Assembly: GCA_900299205.1 (NCBI GenBank) | Contig: OMIW01000142.1 | Span: 1-54,890 of the forward strand | From: Pseudomonadota bacterium | GTDB taxonomy: Bacteria; Bdellovibrionota_C; UBA2361; OMIW01 | Length of the DNA: 54,890 nt | Reading direction: 5' to 3' | Shown here: one piece after another, positions 9,299-18,431 of the stretch | Position numbering within the stretch: the stretch's first letter is position 1 | Layout of the letters: each line of letters begins with the position of its first letter | Notes under the pieces: model-generated | Databases searched by the model: none | Told to the model about the DNA's origin: nothing | What the model saw: the letters and a program-made list of their open reading frames with translations, nothing else | Translations under genes and position numbers: made by a program

Positions 9299-10231
9299 TC
9301 ACCGATATCGCTCAGCCCCCCGTATTTCCTCTTCGATGTGACGGAATGATTCATACCGCGATCCCAAAACATCCCCCCTCTTCAGGGCTTCGCGCACTTC
9401 ACACGATGGCTCGGCGAGGTGTCGACAATCACGGAACCCACAATGCTCCGCATATCGGTAAAGGTCTGGGAAGTAGGTGATCAGCCCCTCGCTCGGGAGA
9501 TGAGTCAAACCAAAATGCTGCAACCCCGGGGTATCAGTGATAATACGAACAACTCCATCCCCCGTCACGACCGGCACTCCCATCGCTGCTGATGTTGTCT
9601 GTTTCCCCTGACCCGTTTTGCGACTCACCTCACCGACAGCTCGAAGCGCATCAGGAACAAGCCGATTAAGGAGGGAACTCTTGCCCACCCCGGAAATGCC
9701 ACAGAAAACCGCGTGTCGGACAGAGCCCCCAAAGATTGCATCCTCGACTGCCGACATTCCCTCTCCGGAGCGACAGCTCGTAAACAATAACTCGACACCA
9801 ATACGAGCGTAGGTATCGCGCACCTCTTCAGGCACTGCGTGAGGATCAATATCAATTTTGTTGCAAACGAGTAAGACCGGTATTCCTTCAGCTTGTGCTG
9901 CGACAATCGCTCGGTCGATCATGTGCCTATTAAAGAGAGGCTCAATCGCGGCGACCACGAACAGCTTATCAACGTTCGCCGCTAGCTGCTTCGTGCGTCC
10001 CTCATAGCTCCGCCTGAGCAACGAACGTCGCTCCTCCACTGAGGCGATAACGAGCTCATTGCGCTCGGACCGGATGACCACCTCATCGCCCACGCACGGT
10101 TCAGTCGTTCTCCCAACCAATGGAGCGGGGACGATTGTTCCCTCGCTCGTCCAGACGATAGCGCGCCTGCGAGAGCTTTGAAGAACCGTTCCCCTACCCT
10201 CTCCTTTCCTCATCGAACTCGGCCGAGACAT
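9299..10231 (-). CDS. rsgA: Ribosome small-subunit GTPase RsgA (YjeQ)
   Basis: Circularly permuted GTPase that helps late maturation of the 30S subunit. Order of motifs: N-terminal OB-fold, then G4 (LLVCNKIDIDP), G1 (FCGISGVGKSSLLNRL) and G3 (ITDTPGLQHFGL), followed by the C-terminal zinc-binding cluster CGFRDCRHLAEPSCEV. This order is diagnostic for RsgA. I chose ATG 10231 (MSRPSS) because GAGAAGAAGAG directly precedes it; the longer frame from 10291 adds a hydrophobic stretch not typical of the family. It runs in the same direction as thrS, 148 bp upstream of it. Confidence 0.94.
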   Translation of the reverse strand: MSRPSSMRKGEGRGTVLQSSRRRAIVWTSEGTIVPAPLVGRTTEPCVGDEVVIRSERNELVIASVEERRSLLRRSYEGRTKQLAANVDKLFVVAAIEPLFNRHMIDRAIVAAQAEGIPVLLVCNKIDIDPHAVPEEVRDTYARIGVELLFTSCRSGEGMSAVEDAIFGGSVRHAVFCGISGVGKSSLLNRLVPDALRAVGEVSRKTGQGKQTTSAAMGVPVVTGDGVVRIITDTPGLQHFGLTHLPSEGLITYFPDLYRYAEHCGFRDCRHLAEPSCEVREALKRGDVLGSRYESFRHIEEEIRGAERYR

Positions 10232-10440
10232 CTCTTCTTCTCGATAAAAAAGCCACATCAACTGTGGCAAATATCTTACAAATGGGCCCAACCCCCCTCT
10301 CGATCGGCGAAAATGCCCGACGGAGTTCCGTAAGAGCGGTGTCAGGTGTATACTAAAGGGAGGTAAGGGTTTAATCCAGCGCCATCCCGCTTGATTCGGG
10401 TGCGCTTCCCGCCCGATGTTTATCGTTTTGTGAACTCAAG

Positions 10441-10806
10441 ATGAAAAAGCTCGAAGAAGAATCACCAAGCAGCAATGGGGCCACCCGAAGGGAGCAAATG
10501 CTCCTCAAGGTTGCGTCAGCTCTCGTTTTCGCTCCTGGTTTTTTCCTCATATTGTTGGGTTTTTCTCTTTTTACTCTGCCAGAGGCTGTCACGAGCGTCC
10601 TCTCTTTGTTCTTAGTCTCCACCGGCGTGCTCGTCGTGAGGGGTACCGCTATTCTTACCCGGCTATACAGAAAATTCGAGGAAAGCCTTCGGGGTTCTGA
10701 AGGGAGAATGTTGATTCAAGGGGTGATAGTTCGGGGCAACCAAACCGAACAAGACCCCGCTCCGATCCAGCCAGAAGGGGAAGGTAAGAAGGACTGGCTT
10801 CACTAG
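10441..10806 (+). CDS. Small membrane protein, two predicted membrane helices
   Basis: A 121-residue protein with hydrophobic stretches VASALVFAPGFFLILLGFSLF and VTSVLSLFLVSTGVLVVRGTAI, a basic cytoplasmic segment after them and a polar tail. No family recognised. It is divergent from rsgA, sharing a 209-bp promoter region. The upstream ribosome site is weak. Composition and membrane topology make it more likely real than not. Confidence 0.55.
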   Translation: MKKLEEESPSSNGATRREQMLLKVASALVFAPGFFLILLGFSLFTLPEAVTSVLSLFLVSTGVLVVRGTAILTRLYRKFEESLRGSEGRMLIQGVIVRGNQTEQDPAPIQPEGEGKKDWLH

Positions 10807-10880
10807 TCGGCAGATAATACTTAGGGACAATCGTGACACGCGAGGGTCGTCTTAAGACGAGGGCCCGTTCATTGCCGTCA

Positions 10881-11882
10881 TTAAACAACAGCTTCGCCCT
10901 CCCCACCACTGCCGATCTGAATTTTCCCCTCGGCTTCGAGTTTCCGGAGGATGTCGATGATACCTTGTTGAGACTTTTCAACATCCTTCAGTTTGGTCGG
11001 TCCAAGAGCTGCTAGATCTTCCTGAATCATGCCGGCCGCCCGTTGAGACATATTCCTGAAGAGGAGATCTTTTAGATCAGTGCTCGCCGTTTTAAGGGAC
11101 AAAATCAGCTGATCTCGGGGAACGTCCTTCATCAATGTCTGGATTGAGCGGTCATCAAGCCGCTTGAGGTCTTCAAAAGTGAACATCAGGTTGCGGATTG
11201 CGTCAGCAGTATCCGGGAACATTTCATCGATTTCCGCGATAATCCGAGCCTCGTTATTCCGGTCTACAAAATTGAGTATATCCGCAGCCGCTTTTGGTCC
11301 TCCCACCTCTTCCTCGTCGGATACGCTCGTGCTTCGTAAGGTTGAGTTAAGTACCTCGCGGACTTCATCAACAACCTCCCCTTTCACAATATTGAGACTT
11401 GATATTCGGAGCAGGATGTCAGTTTGCTGCTCTTGGCGCATTCCCTGCAACACACGTGCTGCCTGCTCAGGGTTCATTTTAGTGAGTAAAAATGCGATAG
11501 TTTGAGGGTGCTCGGTGGCAAAAAAAGCTTTTAGCACCTTTTCGGGGACTTCAGAAAAAATCGAGCTGAGCTGCTCCTTTTTGGCACCAGTAATAAAATC
11601 GATAAGACGCTCACCACCCTCCTTTCCATAGGCCGTTGATATCATGTCTCGGGCGTACTCAGGTCCATCAATGAGCATCGTCTTTCCCGCCTTCAGCATC
11701 GTCCGAAATTGGGCAGCAATAGCCAGTTGGGTTTCGCGATCAACCTCGGACATCTGCATAAAGGTTTTACTGATCCGTTTAACCTCGGGCTCGCTGAGAT
11801 GTTGGAGCACTTCCGCGGCAAGGTCCTTGCCAAGAGCTAGCAGAGTAAGGGCCGCGCGTTGCGTATTATTGAGTTCTCGTGC
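10881..11882 (-). CDS. fliG: Flagellar motor switch protein FliG
   Basis: FliG couples the MotAB stator to rotation as part of the switch complex on the cytoplasmic face of the MS ring. The N-terminal domain begins LNNTQRAALTLLALGKDLAAEVLQHL. The middle domain has the EHPQTIAFLL motif, and the C-terminal domain has IRNLMFTFEDLKRLDDRSIQTLMKDV with the conserved charged torque residues. At 333 residues from ATG 11882 it has normal length. The ORF-track start is a TTG 36 bases earlier without support. It stands alone, away from other flagellar basal-body genes, and is divergent from the kinase gene. Confidence 0.95.
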   Translation of the reverse strand, partial: ARELNNTQRAALTLLALGKDLAAEVLQHLSEPEVKRISKTFMQMSEVDRETQLAIAAQFRTMLKAGKTMLIDGPEYARDMISTAYGKEGGERLIDFITGAKKEQLSSIFSEVPEKVLKAFFATEHPQTIAFLLTKMNPEQAARVLQGMRQEQQTDILLRISSLNIVKGEVVDEVREVLNSTLRSTSVSDEEEVGGPKAAADILNFVDRNNEARIIAEIDEMFPDTADAIRNLMFTFEDLKRLDDRSIQTLMKDVPRDQLILSLKTASTDLKDLLFRNMSQRAAGMIQEDLAALGPTKLKDVEKSQQGIIDILRKLEAEGKIQIGSGGEGEAVV

Positions 11883-12022
11883 CATGGAGTGGTAACGTGT
11901 CGATGCAACTATCCTCAAGGGAGATGCTATGAACGGCCATTCCGTTTCGCCGTTCTGTAACCTCAGTGGCCCCCACTAAATAAACCCACGTTCTTCGCTC
12001 GAGAAGGTCAAGAAGGAGAGCC

Positions 12023-13069
12023 ATGGACTCTGGAGAGGCACGACTGCAACCAATCGCGGATAGCTTTTCCGCATTTGCGGGGACGCCGCCGACAAAAATC
12101 GAATCGGTCGAGGCGCATGCCTCGGGTCGCGTCATTGCGCGACTTAGTAGCGAGAACTTCGGAACGGTTATTGGTAGCCATGAACCAGACTGGGCAGAAG
12201 CGAGCGCATTTCTCTATTTAGCCCGACACTTCAAGTCACATAAGCTCCCTGTTCCTCAGATATTCTTCGTCGATCAATCCCAACAAATTGTTTTGATGGA
12301 GGACCTCGGAAGGGAAACCTTGTATGATGTTCTCTGCCATCAGAGGATCGAGGGGGCGGAGGTAACGGAATCCGTCGAAGACCTCTATCATCGTGCGCTG
12401 AACGATCTTCCCAAATTCCAGTATGAGGCGGGCCGACTCGTCGACTTCGCCAGATGTCATCCCGTACCTGAATTCTCCCCGACGGACATGCGGGCCGACT
12501 GCCAGCTCTTTTTAAATTCTTTCGTGGATGTGACCGGAATCAGGGGTAACCGCCCGGCCCTCGAAGGTGAGCTTGCTCTCCTTGTCGACCTCCTAACCAA
12601 AGATACGCAGTGGGATACCTTTATGTACCGCGACTTTCAGTCGAGGAATATCATGGTGAGGGACGGTACTCTCGGATACATTGATTTTCAGGGTGGACGC
12701 CGCGGTCCCCTCGCTTATGATGTTGCATCCCTGCTCTATCAATCGCGAGCGGGACTTTCCGCTGGAATGAGAGCAAGATTGCTTACCTCCTACTGTCAGG
12801 CGGCGGCGGCTATTCCCCAGTTCGATGAGGATCTCTTTCGGTCTGAATTCGACAAGTGGGTGATAATTCGGTTACTTCAAGCCGTGGGACGTGCCGGAGA
12901 GCTGGGCTTCAGGAAAAAAAAGGAGCTCTTCTGGTCGGGGTTGCCGAAAGGCCTCGCTCTACTCCAAACGGTCCTCCACTCTGAACGGCTATCTTTTCAG
13001 CCGATCGCTCTTCGGGACTATGTCGATGCCCTCATTGAGCTTCTCCCATCAGAGCCGCAGCGTAACTAA
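12023..13069 (+). CDS. amgK: AmgK-like sugar kinase (aminoglycoside-phosphotransferase fold)
   Basis: Protein-kinase-like fold of the APH family. The catalytic loop is MYRDFQSRNIMV (about residues 200-211) and the metal-binding motif is GYIDFQGGRRGPLAYDVASLL (about 218-238). The N-lobe has IVLMEDLGRETLYD. AmgK phosphorylates the anomeric carbon of MurNAc or GlcNAc in the pathway that bypasses de novo UDP-MurNAc synthesis. The assignment rests on the fold plus the neighbouring MurU-like nucleotidyltransferase. AAGGAGAG just before ATG supports the start. First gene of a three-gene set with the RapZ-CTD and murU-like genes. It could be a related sugar kinase with another substrate. Confidence 0.82.
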   Translation: MDSGEARLQPIADSFSAFAGTPPTKIESVEAHASGRVIARLSSENFGTVIGSHEPDWAEASAFLYLARHFKSHKLPVPQIFFVDQSQQIVLMEDLGRETLYDVLCHQRIEGAEVTESVEDLYHRALNDLPKFQYEAGRLVDFARCHPVPEFSPTDMRADCQLFLNSFVDVTGIRGNRPALEGELALLVDLLTKDTQWDTFMYRDFQSRNIMVRDGTLGYIDFQGGRRGPLAYDVASLLYQSRAGLSAGMRARLLTSYCQAAAAIPQFDEDLFRSEFDKWVIIRLLQAVGRAGELGFRKKKELFWSGLPKGLALLQTVLHSERLSFQPIALRDYVDALIELLPSEPQRN

Positions 13070-13169
13070 ATTTCTTTCAGAGGATAGTGCGAAAGATACC
13101 CTGATTGCGCTCTGCAAGATTTCCAGATACTTACAATAGTTTCTTCCTGAATGTGATTAGTCACCCAAA

Positions 13170-13595
13170 ATGAATAACAGCTCATCCTCGCCTTCGAATC
13201 TTACCGTCGCTGTTCTCAGCTTCTCCTTTAAAAACCCGCCAAATTGGCGGGATTATCCTAATGGCGGAGGATTTGTTTTCGACTGTCGGGTAGTGCCAAA
13301 CCCGGGCCGAGAGGATAGGTATAAATCCCTGACAGGCCTTGACTTGGATGTGCAGGACTACCTCCGGGCACTGGATGAATTTGAGCATTTCTATCAAGCA
13401 ACGACCCTCCTCGTTGAACAGGCAGTTGCTCATCACCTGCGGAGAGGTTTTACTCAGCTTGTAGTTGCATACGGCTGCACGGGGGGTCAGCATCGGTCAG
13501 TTTTCTGTGCCTTACGACTGGCAGAACAGCTGCAAACTCGGGTTGCCATCTCTCTTGAACATCGTGAATCCCCTCACTGGCCGGCCAGAACATAA
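13170..13595 (+). CDS. Stand-alone RapZ C-terminal domain protein
   Basis: Corresponds only to the C-terminal half of RapZ, without the N-terminal P-loop ATPase. Diagnostic motifs: FDCRVVPNPGREDRYKSLTG, GLDLDVQDYL, and YGCTGGQHRSVF at about residues 101-112. In enterobacteria the C-terminal half of RapZ binds glucosamine-6-phosphate and the sRNA GlmZ, controlling GlmS and so amino-sugar supply. That mechanism is known there and is not shown here. Its place between a MurNAc/GlcNAc-type kinase and a MurU-like enzyme suggests it senses amino-sugar phosphates for recycling. It ends 9 bases before the next gene, so they are co-transcribed. No strong ribosome site. Confidence 0.86.
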   Translation: MNNSSSSPSNLTVAVLSFSFKNPPNWRDYPNGGGFVFDCRVVPNPGREDRYKSLTGLDLDVQDYLRALDEFEHFYQATTLLVEQAVAHHLRRGFTQLVVAYGCTGGQHRSVFCALRLAEQLQTRVAISLEHRESPHWPART

Positions 13596-13604
13596 GGATA
13601 TTCT

Positions 13605-14336
13605 GTGAAAGCAATGATTCTCGCAGCAGGTTATGGGAGCCGCTTGGGCCACATATCCCAGCGAACCCCAAAGTGTCTTGTCTCGGTTGGTGGCAAAACG
13701 ATGCTCGAAATTGTCATTGGCCGATTGGTTAAGGCAGGGGTGACTGAGGTGGTGATAAACCTCCACCATCTCGCAAATATCGTCGAGGAGTATATTCGCT
13801 CCCAAAATAACTTCGGTATCACCGTTCACCTCTCCCACGAGACCTCCCTCCTTGGAACTGGGGGAGGTATCAAGAATGCCCGACATCTCCTCGACGGCAC
13901 TGAATCTTTTTTCGTGCACAATGCTGATGTCTACAGCGAAATCGATCTTATGGCTTTGCGCCATCGCCACGAGTTATCGCAGGCTCTCGTTACTCTCGCG
14001 GTAATAGATCGACAAAATTCACGCCCACTCCTCTTTACTCAAAGCGGGCTTCTGTGTGGTCATGAAAATCAAAGAGCCGGCACAAGTGTCGTATTTGGTT
14101 CAGATCCCCATCCCACTCCTCGGGCTTTCACCGGTATCCAGATTATATCTCCGCGCTTTTTCCGGTTTCTCGACCATCACGAAGGTGAGTTCTCCTCAAT
14201 AACCCCCTTTCTTGAGGCCGCCGAGCAGGGTGAACAGGTCCTTTCTTTTGACGTTTCGGGTTCATTCTGGGCCGGAGTTGACACACCGGAACGACTTGAG
14301 GAACTTCGCGCCCTCCTTGAGCGGAACCATCATTAG
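13605..14336 (+). CDS. murU: MurU-like sugar-1-phosphate nucleotidyltransferase
   Basis: Nucleotidyltransferase with the N-terminal signature MILAAGYGSRLGHISQRTPKCLVSVGG, substrate-binding LLGTGGGIKNARHLL, metal Asp in FVHNADVYSEID and C-terminal FWAGVDTPERLEEL. MurU converts MurNAc-1-phosphate to UDP-MurNAc; close relatives make GDP-mannose or other NDP-sugars. Its position in a set with an AmgK-like kinase supports the MurU role. GTG start with AAGGAT upstream. At 243 residues it is the usual length. Confidence 0.84.
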   Translation: MKAMILAAGYGSRLGHISQRTPKCLVSVGGKTMLEIVIGRLVKAGVTEVVINLHHLANIVEEYIRSQNNFGITVHLSHETSLLGTGGGIKNARHLLDGTESFFVHNADVYSEIDLMALRHRHELSQALVTLAVIDRQNSRPLLFTQSGLLCGHENQRAGTSVVFGSDPHPTPRAFTGIQIISPRFFRFLDHHEGEFSSITPFLEAAEQGEQVLSFDVSGSFWAGVDTPERLEELRALLERNHH

Positions 14337-14491
14337 TCATAAGCGGTGAGGCTTGGGGTACTCAAAGTATCCCTTCGCGGATTTATCGCCATTTGACCCG
14401 ACGCAACACTTCCTGAACAATACGTCAATAATCTGCGAGATGAGCGGTACCCCAATTACTTCGCAGCACCTTATGTTGACGCCTCCCGACC

Positions 14492-16324
14492 ATGACGCAC
14501 CACGAGTCCTCTGACGAAGCTTCCCCAGCGCATTCCTCCGTGCATTCGCGACGCGACGGCGCCCGCGCTCTCGCGCGACTGTGCCTTTCCGAGAAGAGGC
14601 TCTTGCTCGGGGGCGGAATCGCCCTCTTTGTAGGAGTCGAATCAAATTTACTTGTTCCAGAGCTCGCTCGTCGAGCGCTCTCGCCCGTGAGCTCTCTCTC
14701 TATCTTTGCCTATCCCTATCGGATTATCCTGGCGGCTATCATTCTGTTTTTTATTCAAGGTATCGCCTATTACCTCCGAACTTACCTCCTCGGCATCCTC
14801 GCGCATCGGGTCGTCAAAAATTTGCGATTCAATCTCTTTTCATCGTTAATCAAGAATCGCATCTCATTTTTTGATACGCACAAGACGAGCGATCTCGTAT
14901 CTCGGGTCACAGCAGATACTTTGATGATCCAGGAGGCTATCGGCGTTCGGGCATCTGTCATTTTGCGCTACCTGTTGCAAATTGTGCAGGGTATCGTCCT
15001 CATGATCTGGTTATCACCGACTCTTACTTGCATCCTCCTTTCGATCATCCCTGTTCTGATATCCGTCTCAGTAGTACTCGGCAAGCGATTAAGAAAACTC
15101 TCACACACTCATCAGGCTATGCTCGCTGAGGCGAGCGGAGTATGCGAACAATCATTCTCAATGATCCGTACTGTCAAGGCGTGTCGGGCGGAGCAACTTG
15201 AGATACGAGCCTTCAACAAAGCCACTACAGCCGTGTTCGAGACAATTACTAAGCGAACCGCCGTGAGCGCATTCTTTCAATCATCCGTCACATTTTTGAT
15301 GAATACGAGTCTCGTTCTCGTCGGATTGTATGGACTCCAGCTTGCCAACTCAGGCGGAATGTCGTGGGGTAATCTGGTCGCATTCGGCATGTATGGAGCC
15401 ACCGTTGCGATGTCAGCGGCCTTTGTGGCTGGCGGCTTTTCCGACTTCATGCAATCACTTGCCGCCGTCGAGCGAGTACTCGAATTTTCTTCCTCGTTTG
15501 AGCACGAGCAATCAGGAGATAAATCTCTGTCCCCCTGCCTCACCATACCCTCAACCAATTGCGGCACGATTTCGCAAGCGACCTCTGATTATCCTGTAAC
15601 TTTTGATCGGGTGTCTTTCTCTTACCCGACGCGTCCCGAAGTGCCGGTTCTAACCGATATCTCTTTCACCATTCCTGCGGGGAAATTCGTGGCTCTTGTC
15701 GGTCCATCAGGATCAGGAAAGAGCACCATTACTCAACTCATTTTAGGTTTTTATCCACCGACTCTCGGTGAAATCATGATAGAGGGGCACCCGATATCGC
15801 AGGTGAGCTTATCTTCCTTGCGGAGGCAAGTAGCAATCGTCCCGCAAGACCCCGTACTCTTCTCAGGAAGTATTAGGGACAACCTCCTCATCGGTCTTCC
15901 TGATGCGACGGACTACCAACTCGTTGAGGTTTGCCGAGCTGTTAATATGATTGCGTTCATCGACTCACTGCCTGCCGGATTTGATACGTCAGTGGGCGAG
16001 CGGGGTTTGCAACTCAGCGGAGGTCAACGACAACGACTTGCTATTGCACGGGCGCTGCTTTCAGCTCCTCACCTCCTCATTCTGGACGAAGCAACCTCCT
16101 CACTTGATGCTCACAATGAGGGACTACTTCAGGAGACACTAAGCACGATCATAGGCCGAACCTCCCTCCTTGTGATTGCGCATCGCCTTGCCACGGTACA
16201 AAAAGCCGATGAACTCCTCGTAATGTCTAGTGGCTCAATTCTAGAAAGGGGGACACATGAATCTCTCTTGTCCCAGAATGGGTTGTACGCGGATTTTGTC
16301 CGTCAGCAAATTATCCGAGGTTAG
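14492..16324 (+). CDS. ABC exporter (fused membrane and ATPase domains)
   Basis: Half-size ABCB/MsbA-type exporter. The N-terminal half has about six membrane segments (for example FAYPYRIILAAIILFFIQGIAYYL and YLLQIVQGIVLMIWLSPTL), with the transmembrane-domain sequence FFDTHKTSDLVSRVTADT. The ATPase half has Walker A GPSGSGKST (about 404), Q-loop VPQDPVLF, signature LSGGQRQRLAIARALL (about 507), Walker B LLILDEATSSLD and H-loop VIAHRLATV. A Ser/Thr-rich linker of about 40 residues joins them. It could export lipid, peptide or drug; nothing here decides. It follows murU by 155 bp, so a role in envelope assembly is possible but unproven. Confidence 0.92.
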   Translation: MTHHESSDEASPAHSSVHSRRDGARALARLCLSEKRLLLGGGIALFVGVESNLLVPELARRALSPVSSLSIFAYPYRIILAAIILFFIQGIAYYLRTYLLGILAHRVVKNLRFNLFSSLIKNRISFFDTHKTSDLVSRVTADTLMIQEAIGVRASVILRYLLQIVQGIVLMIWLSPTLTCILLSIIPVLISVSVVLGKRLRKLSHTHQAMLAEASGVCEQSFSMIRTVKACRAEQLEIRAFNKATTAVFETITKRTAVSAFFQSSVTFLMNTSLVLVGLYGLQLANSGGMSWGNLVAFGMYGATVAMSAAFVAGGFSDFMQSLAAVERVLEFSSSFEHEQSGDKSLSPCLTIPSTNCGTISQATSDYPVTFDRVSFSYPTRPEVPVLTDISFTIPAGKFVALVGPSGSGKSTITQLILGFYPPTLGEIMIEGHPISQVSLSSLRRQVAIVPQDPVLFSGSIRDNLLIGLPDATDYQLVEVCRAVNMIAFIDSLPAGFDTSVGERGLQLSGGQRQRLAIARALLSAPHLLILDEATSSLDAHNEGLLQETLSTIIGRTSLLVIAHRLATVQKADELLVMSSGSILERGTHESLLSQNGLYADFVRQQIIRG

Positions 16325-16412
16325 TGCATCGAGGTAAAAGCCTGCTCTCCCTGACTGTTTTAGCCTGCCTCTCTTGAGAGGCGCTCGTGAGCTACTGAAA
16401 ACCGCCAATAAA

Positions 16413-16454
16413 AAAGTGGGAGGGGGCCTCCCCTCAGAGTCCCCCTCCCACTTT
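16413..16454 (-). terminator. Strong rho-independent terminator of the RRM-bS18 gene
   Basis: AAAGTGGGAGGGGG and CCCCCTCCCACTTT pair over 14 bp around a 14-nt loop. On the minus strand the stem runs straight into TTTTTTATT, so it terminates the bS18-fusion gene. On the plus strand only three Ts follow, so it works less well for the ABC gene. Confidence 0.88.
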
Positions 16455-16483
16455 CAAGAACGAGCCGGTAAAGTTCTGCTGGC

Positions 16484-17047
16484 TTATACCGCCGAAAACG
16501 GCAACAACCCAAGGTTCTGAGCTCGCTTGATAGCCTTCGATACCTTACGTTGATTATAAGCATTGAGGCCCGTTAGTCTTCGCGAAAGAATTCGCCCTCG
16601 CTCACTCAAAAAGCGGGAGAGGGTAGCAACATCGCGGTAATCAATCACAGCCTTAGGATCTTCGAGGAAGGGGTCAACCTTTCGCCGACGCTTGAACAGC
16701 TGCATTCGCTGAATTGGTGGAAGCGGCTCGTAACGACGCCCTTCCCCCTCACCACTCGGGGCCCCCTGCGCCGACCCTGGCGCTCCCGGTGCTCCCGCTC
16801 CCTTACCTCGATCCTCTACGACCTTCATCGGCCGTCCGTTCACCACCTTCCCATTTAACGCCTGAATCGCGGCTTTTGCGGCGTCCTCGCTCTCCATCTC
16901 GACAAAAGCAAACCCCTTCGAGCGCTTTGTTTCGCGATCTGTCGCAATGACGACACTGAGAGTAGGTGCCGCTGCGGCGAACAGCTCCCGAAGTTCATCG
17001 TTGGTGATGTCAAAATCAAGGTTACTGATAAATAATTTTTTCCGCAT
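16484..17047 (-). CDS. rpsR: RRM RNA-binding domain fused to ribosomal protein bS18
   Basis: Residues 4-78 form an RRM: RNP-2 is LFISNL and RNP-1 is KGFAFVEM, with the usual spacing. Residues 79-115 are a Gly/Ala/Pro-rich linker. Residues 118-184 match bS18: KRRRKVDPF, IDYRDVATLSRFLSERGRIL, RRLTGLNAYNQRKVSKAIKRAQNLGLLPF. bS18 sits on the 30S platform next to bS6; RRM domains bind single-stranded RNA. Normal bS18 is about 75 residues and lies in an rpsF-rpsR-rplI operon; here it stands alone with its own terminator. The fusion is continuous in one frame, with no stop or frame change. It may be the only bS18 or a specialised second copy; the window cannot tell. Confidence 0.9.
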   Translation of the reverse strand: MRKKLFISNLDFDITNDELRELFAAAAPTLSVVIATDRETKRSKGFAFVEMESEDAAKAAIQALNGKVVNGRPMKVVEDRGKGAGAPGAPGSAQGAPSGEGEGRRYEPLPPIQRMQLFKRRRKVDPFLEDPKAVIDYRDVATLSRFLSERGRILSRRLTGLNAYNQRKVSKAIKRAQNLGLLPFSAV

Positions 17048-17917
17048 AGTTATTTGCTCTGAAAATCCGTCCTAGCCCTGCAGATGCTCCCGCACCCCCC
17101 GTTTTCTATGCATCGTGCAGTTTACCCTGCAGCTCCCGCAGTTCCAAACAGGTACCACCGAACCCCTCACCGCCGGCCCTAATCCGAAGCGACAGTCGTC
17201 AGCCGGGCCTGTATTATCCCGACACAGACCCAAAAGTCAACTACCCTTCCGCTACCACATCCAAACAACTTTTGCCACACAAAGACAACCTGTGAAAAAA
17301 TCGAAGAAAATTGACGAAAACGGCCCGAAACTTTATTGCTCCCCCCTCATCTTATGCTATGGTTCGGCTATCAGGCGATAGCGATGCGGTAACATTGGAT
17401 GAGTATTCAGAAAACACTCTGGTACAAAAATATTACAATTCTTACCAACGCAAATCGCTTCGGAACGCTTGACGGGTTTAGTTTAAATCACTAAAAGTAA
17501 GTCTGTAGTCGACGATTCTTGGTTGTATGTATCGGTTAGTTGATTTGGTTAGTTGTACTTCTTCGTGCGGTAAAAGCAGAGCCCAAGAGATCGAAGAGCC
17601 CCTAAGGGTAATTTTCGTCCCTCGAAATGCTTTGCTGGTGGTCTGAGAGAGTGATGCAGCAGTAACTGCAACGATGGCGGCGGATCTGAAATTGAGAGCT
17701 CTCAACGGTGAGGCTCTCACGCTGAGAGGATCTGGGCGGTTGTCGGAGGTCACCTTCTCATTGCGGTATTGCAGTCTCATTGCGGTATTGCAGTGATTGG
17801 TCGAGGCACTCCTCTTGGAAGCCTTTGGATGTTGTTCTCACCCAACCCGAACCCGAGTGATTCGCACGTGATGAAACGCTGCGAAACTCTGGGCACACAA
17901 GCACAGGGAAGCAGCAT
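17048..17917. other. Gene-poor stretch of 870 bp
   Basis: No supported gene. The first 250 bases must hold the promoter of the RRM-bS18 gene. The plus-strand frames listed here have no ribosome site or recognisable content. A 19-bp tandem duplication lies at 17756-17793. I looked for tRNA-like and riboswitch-like structures and saw none I could support. Confidence 0.4.
17756..17793. repeat. Two exact tandem copies of a 19-bp unit
   Basis: TCTCATTGCGGTATTGCAG occurs twice with no spacer (17756-17774 and 17775-17793). Probably a slippage duplication in non-coding DNA. Confidence 0.85.
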
Positions 17918-18244
17918 ATGAGCAATTCATCAGCCGTTGGAAAGTTCACCTCAGAGCGGGATGACGACGTTGAGACCCAGTCCCCCGTCAAATCAGAGCG
18001 CAATCTCCTCGCAGCCGTCTTGTCGAGAGCCATTTGCGACGCTTTTGGGACTGCCCAATGTGAGCGTCACATCGTCAGAAGCGCCCGTCAGTGGTTGTTT
18101 GGAACCCTCATGCCGAAACAGCCCTTCAGCTTCTCCTGGGTGGCGAGCCACCTTGATCTTGACCCTCTGGCGCTCCAGGATTTCCTCCGAAACTATGAAG
18201 GGGATCCGAACGGTCTACAGGAGCGTTTAGCACTGCTGAGGTAA
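17918..18244 (+). CDS. Small helical hypothetical protein, 108 residues
   Basis: Contains NLLAAVLSRAICDAF, HIVRSARQWLFG, then PFSFSWVASHLDLDPLALQDFLRNY. This pattern (helices, an RSA..WLF segment, then a short helix-turn-helix-like SF..V...L.LDP..L) resembles small uncharacterised proteins I have seen in delta-type proteobacteria, but I cannot give it a name. AGGGAAG stands 6-7 bases before ATG. A DNA-binding or regulatory role is conceivable and unproven. Confidence 0.65.
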   Translation: MSNSSAVGKFTSERDDDVETQSPVKSERNLLAAVLSRAICDAFGTAQCERHIVRSARQWLFGTLMPKQPFSFSWVASHLDLDPLALQDFLRNYEGDPNGLQERLALLR

Positions 18245-18431
18245 TTCTGATCGAAAACCGGTTGCTCTGGCTCAGACTTTATATCCGTGAGATAGGACAT
18301 ACGGAAATGATTTGTTCTCGCGGTCACTGATCCAGAGCTCTGTTCCTGAAGTTTTGAATTCGAATAAGAGACCGGTGCTCGGTCTTGAAGTCAGGGCGGT
18401 AATCCGCTCCGATCTGAAGTACGATTTACTA

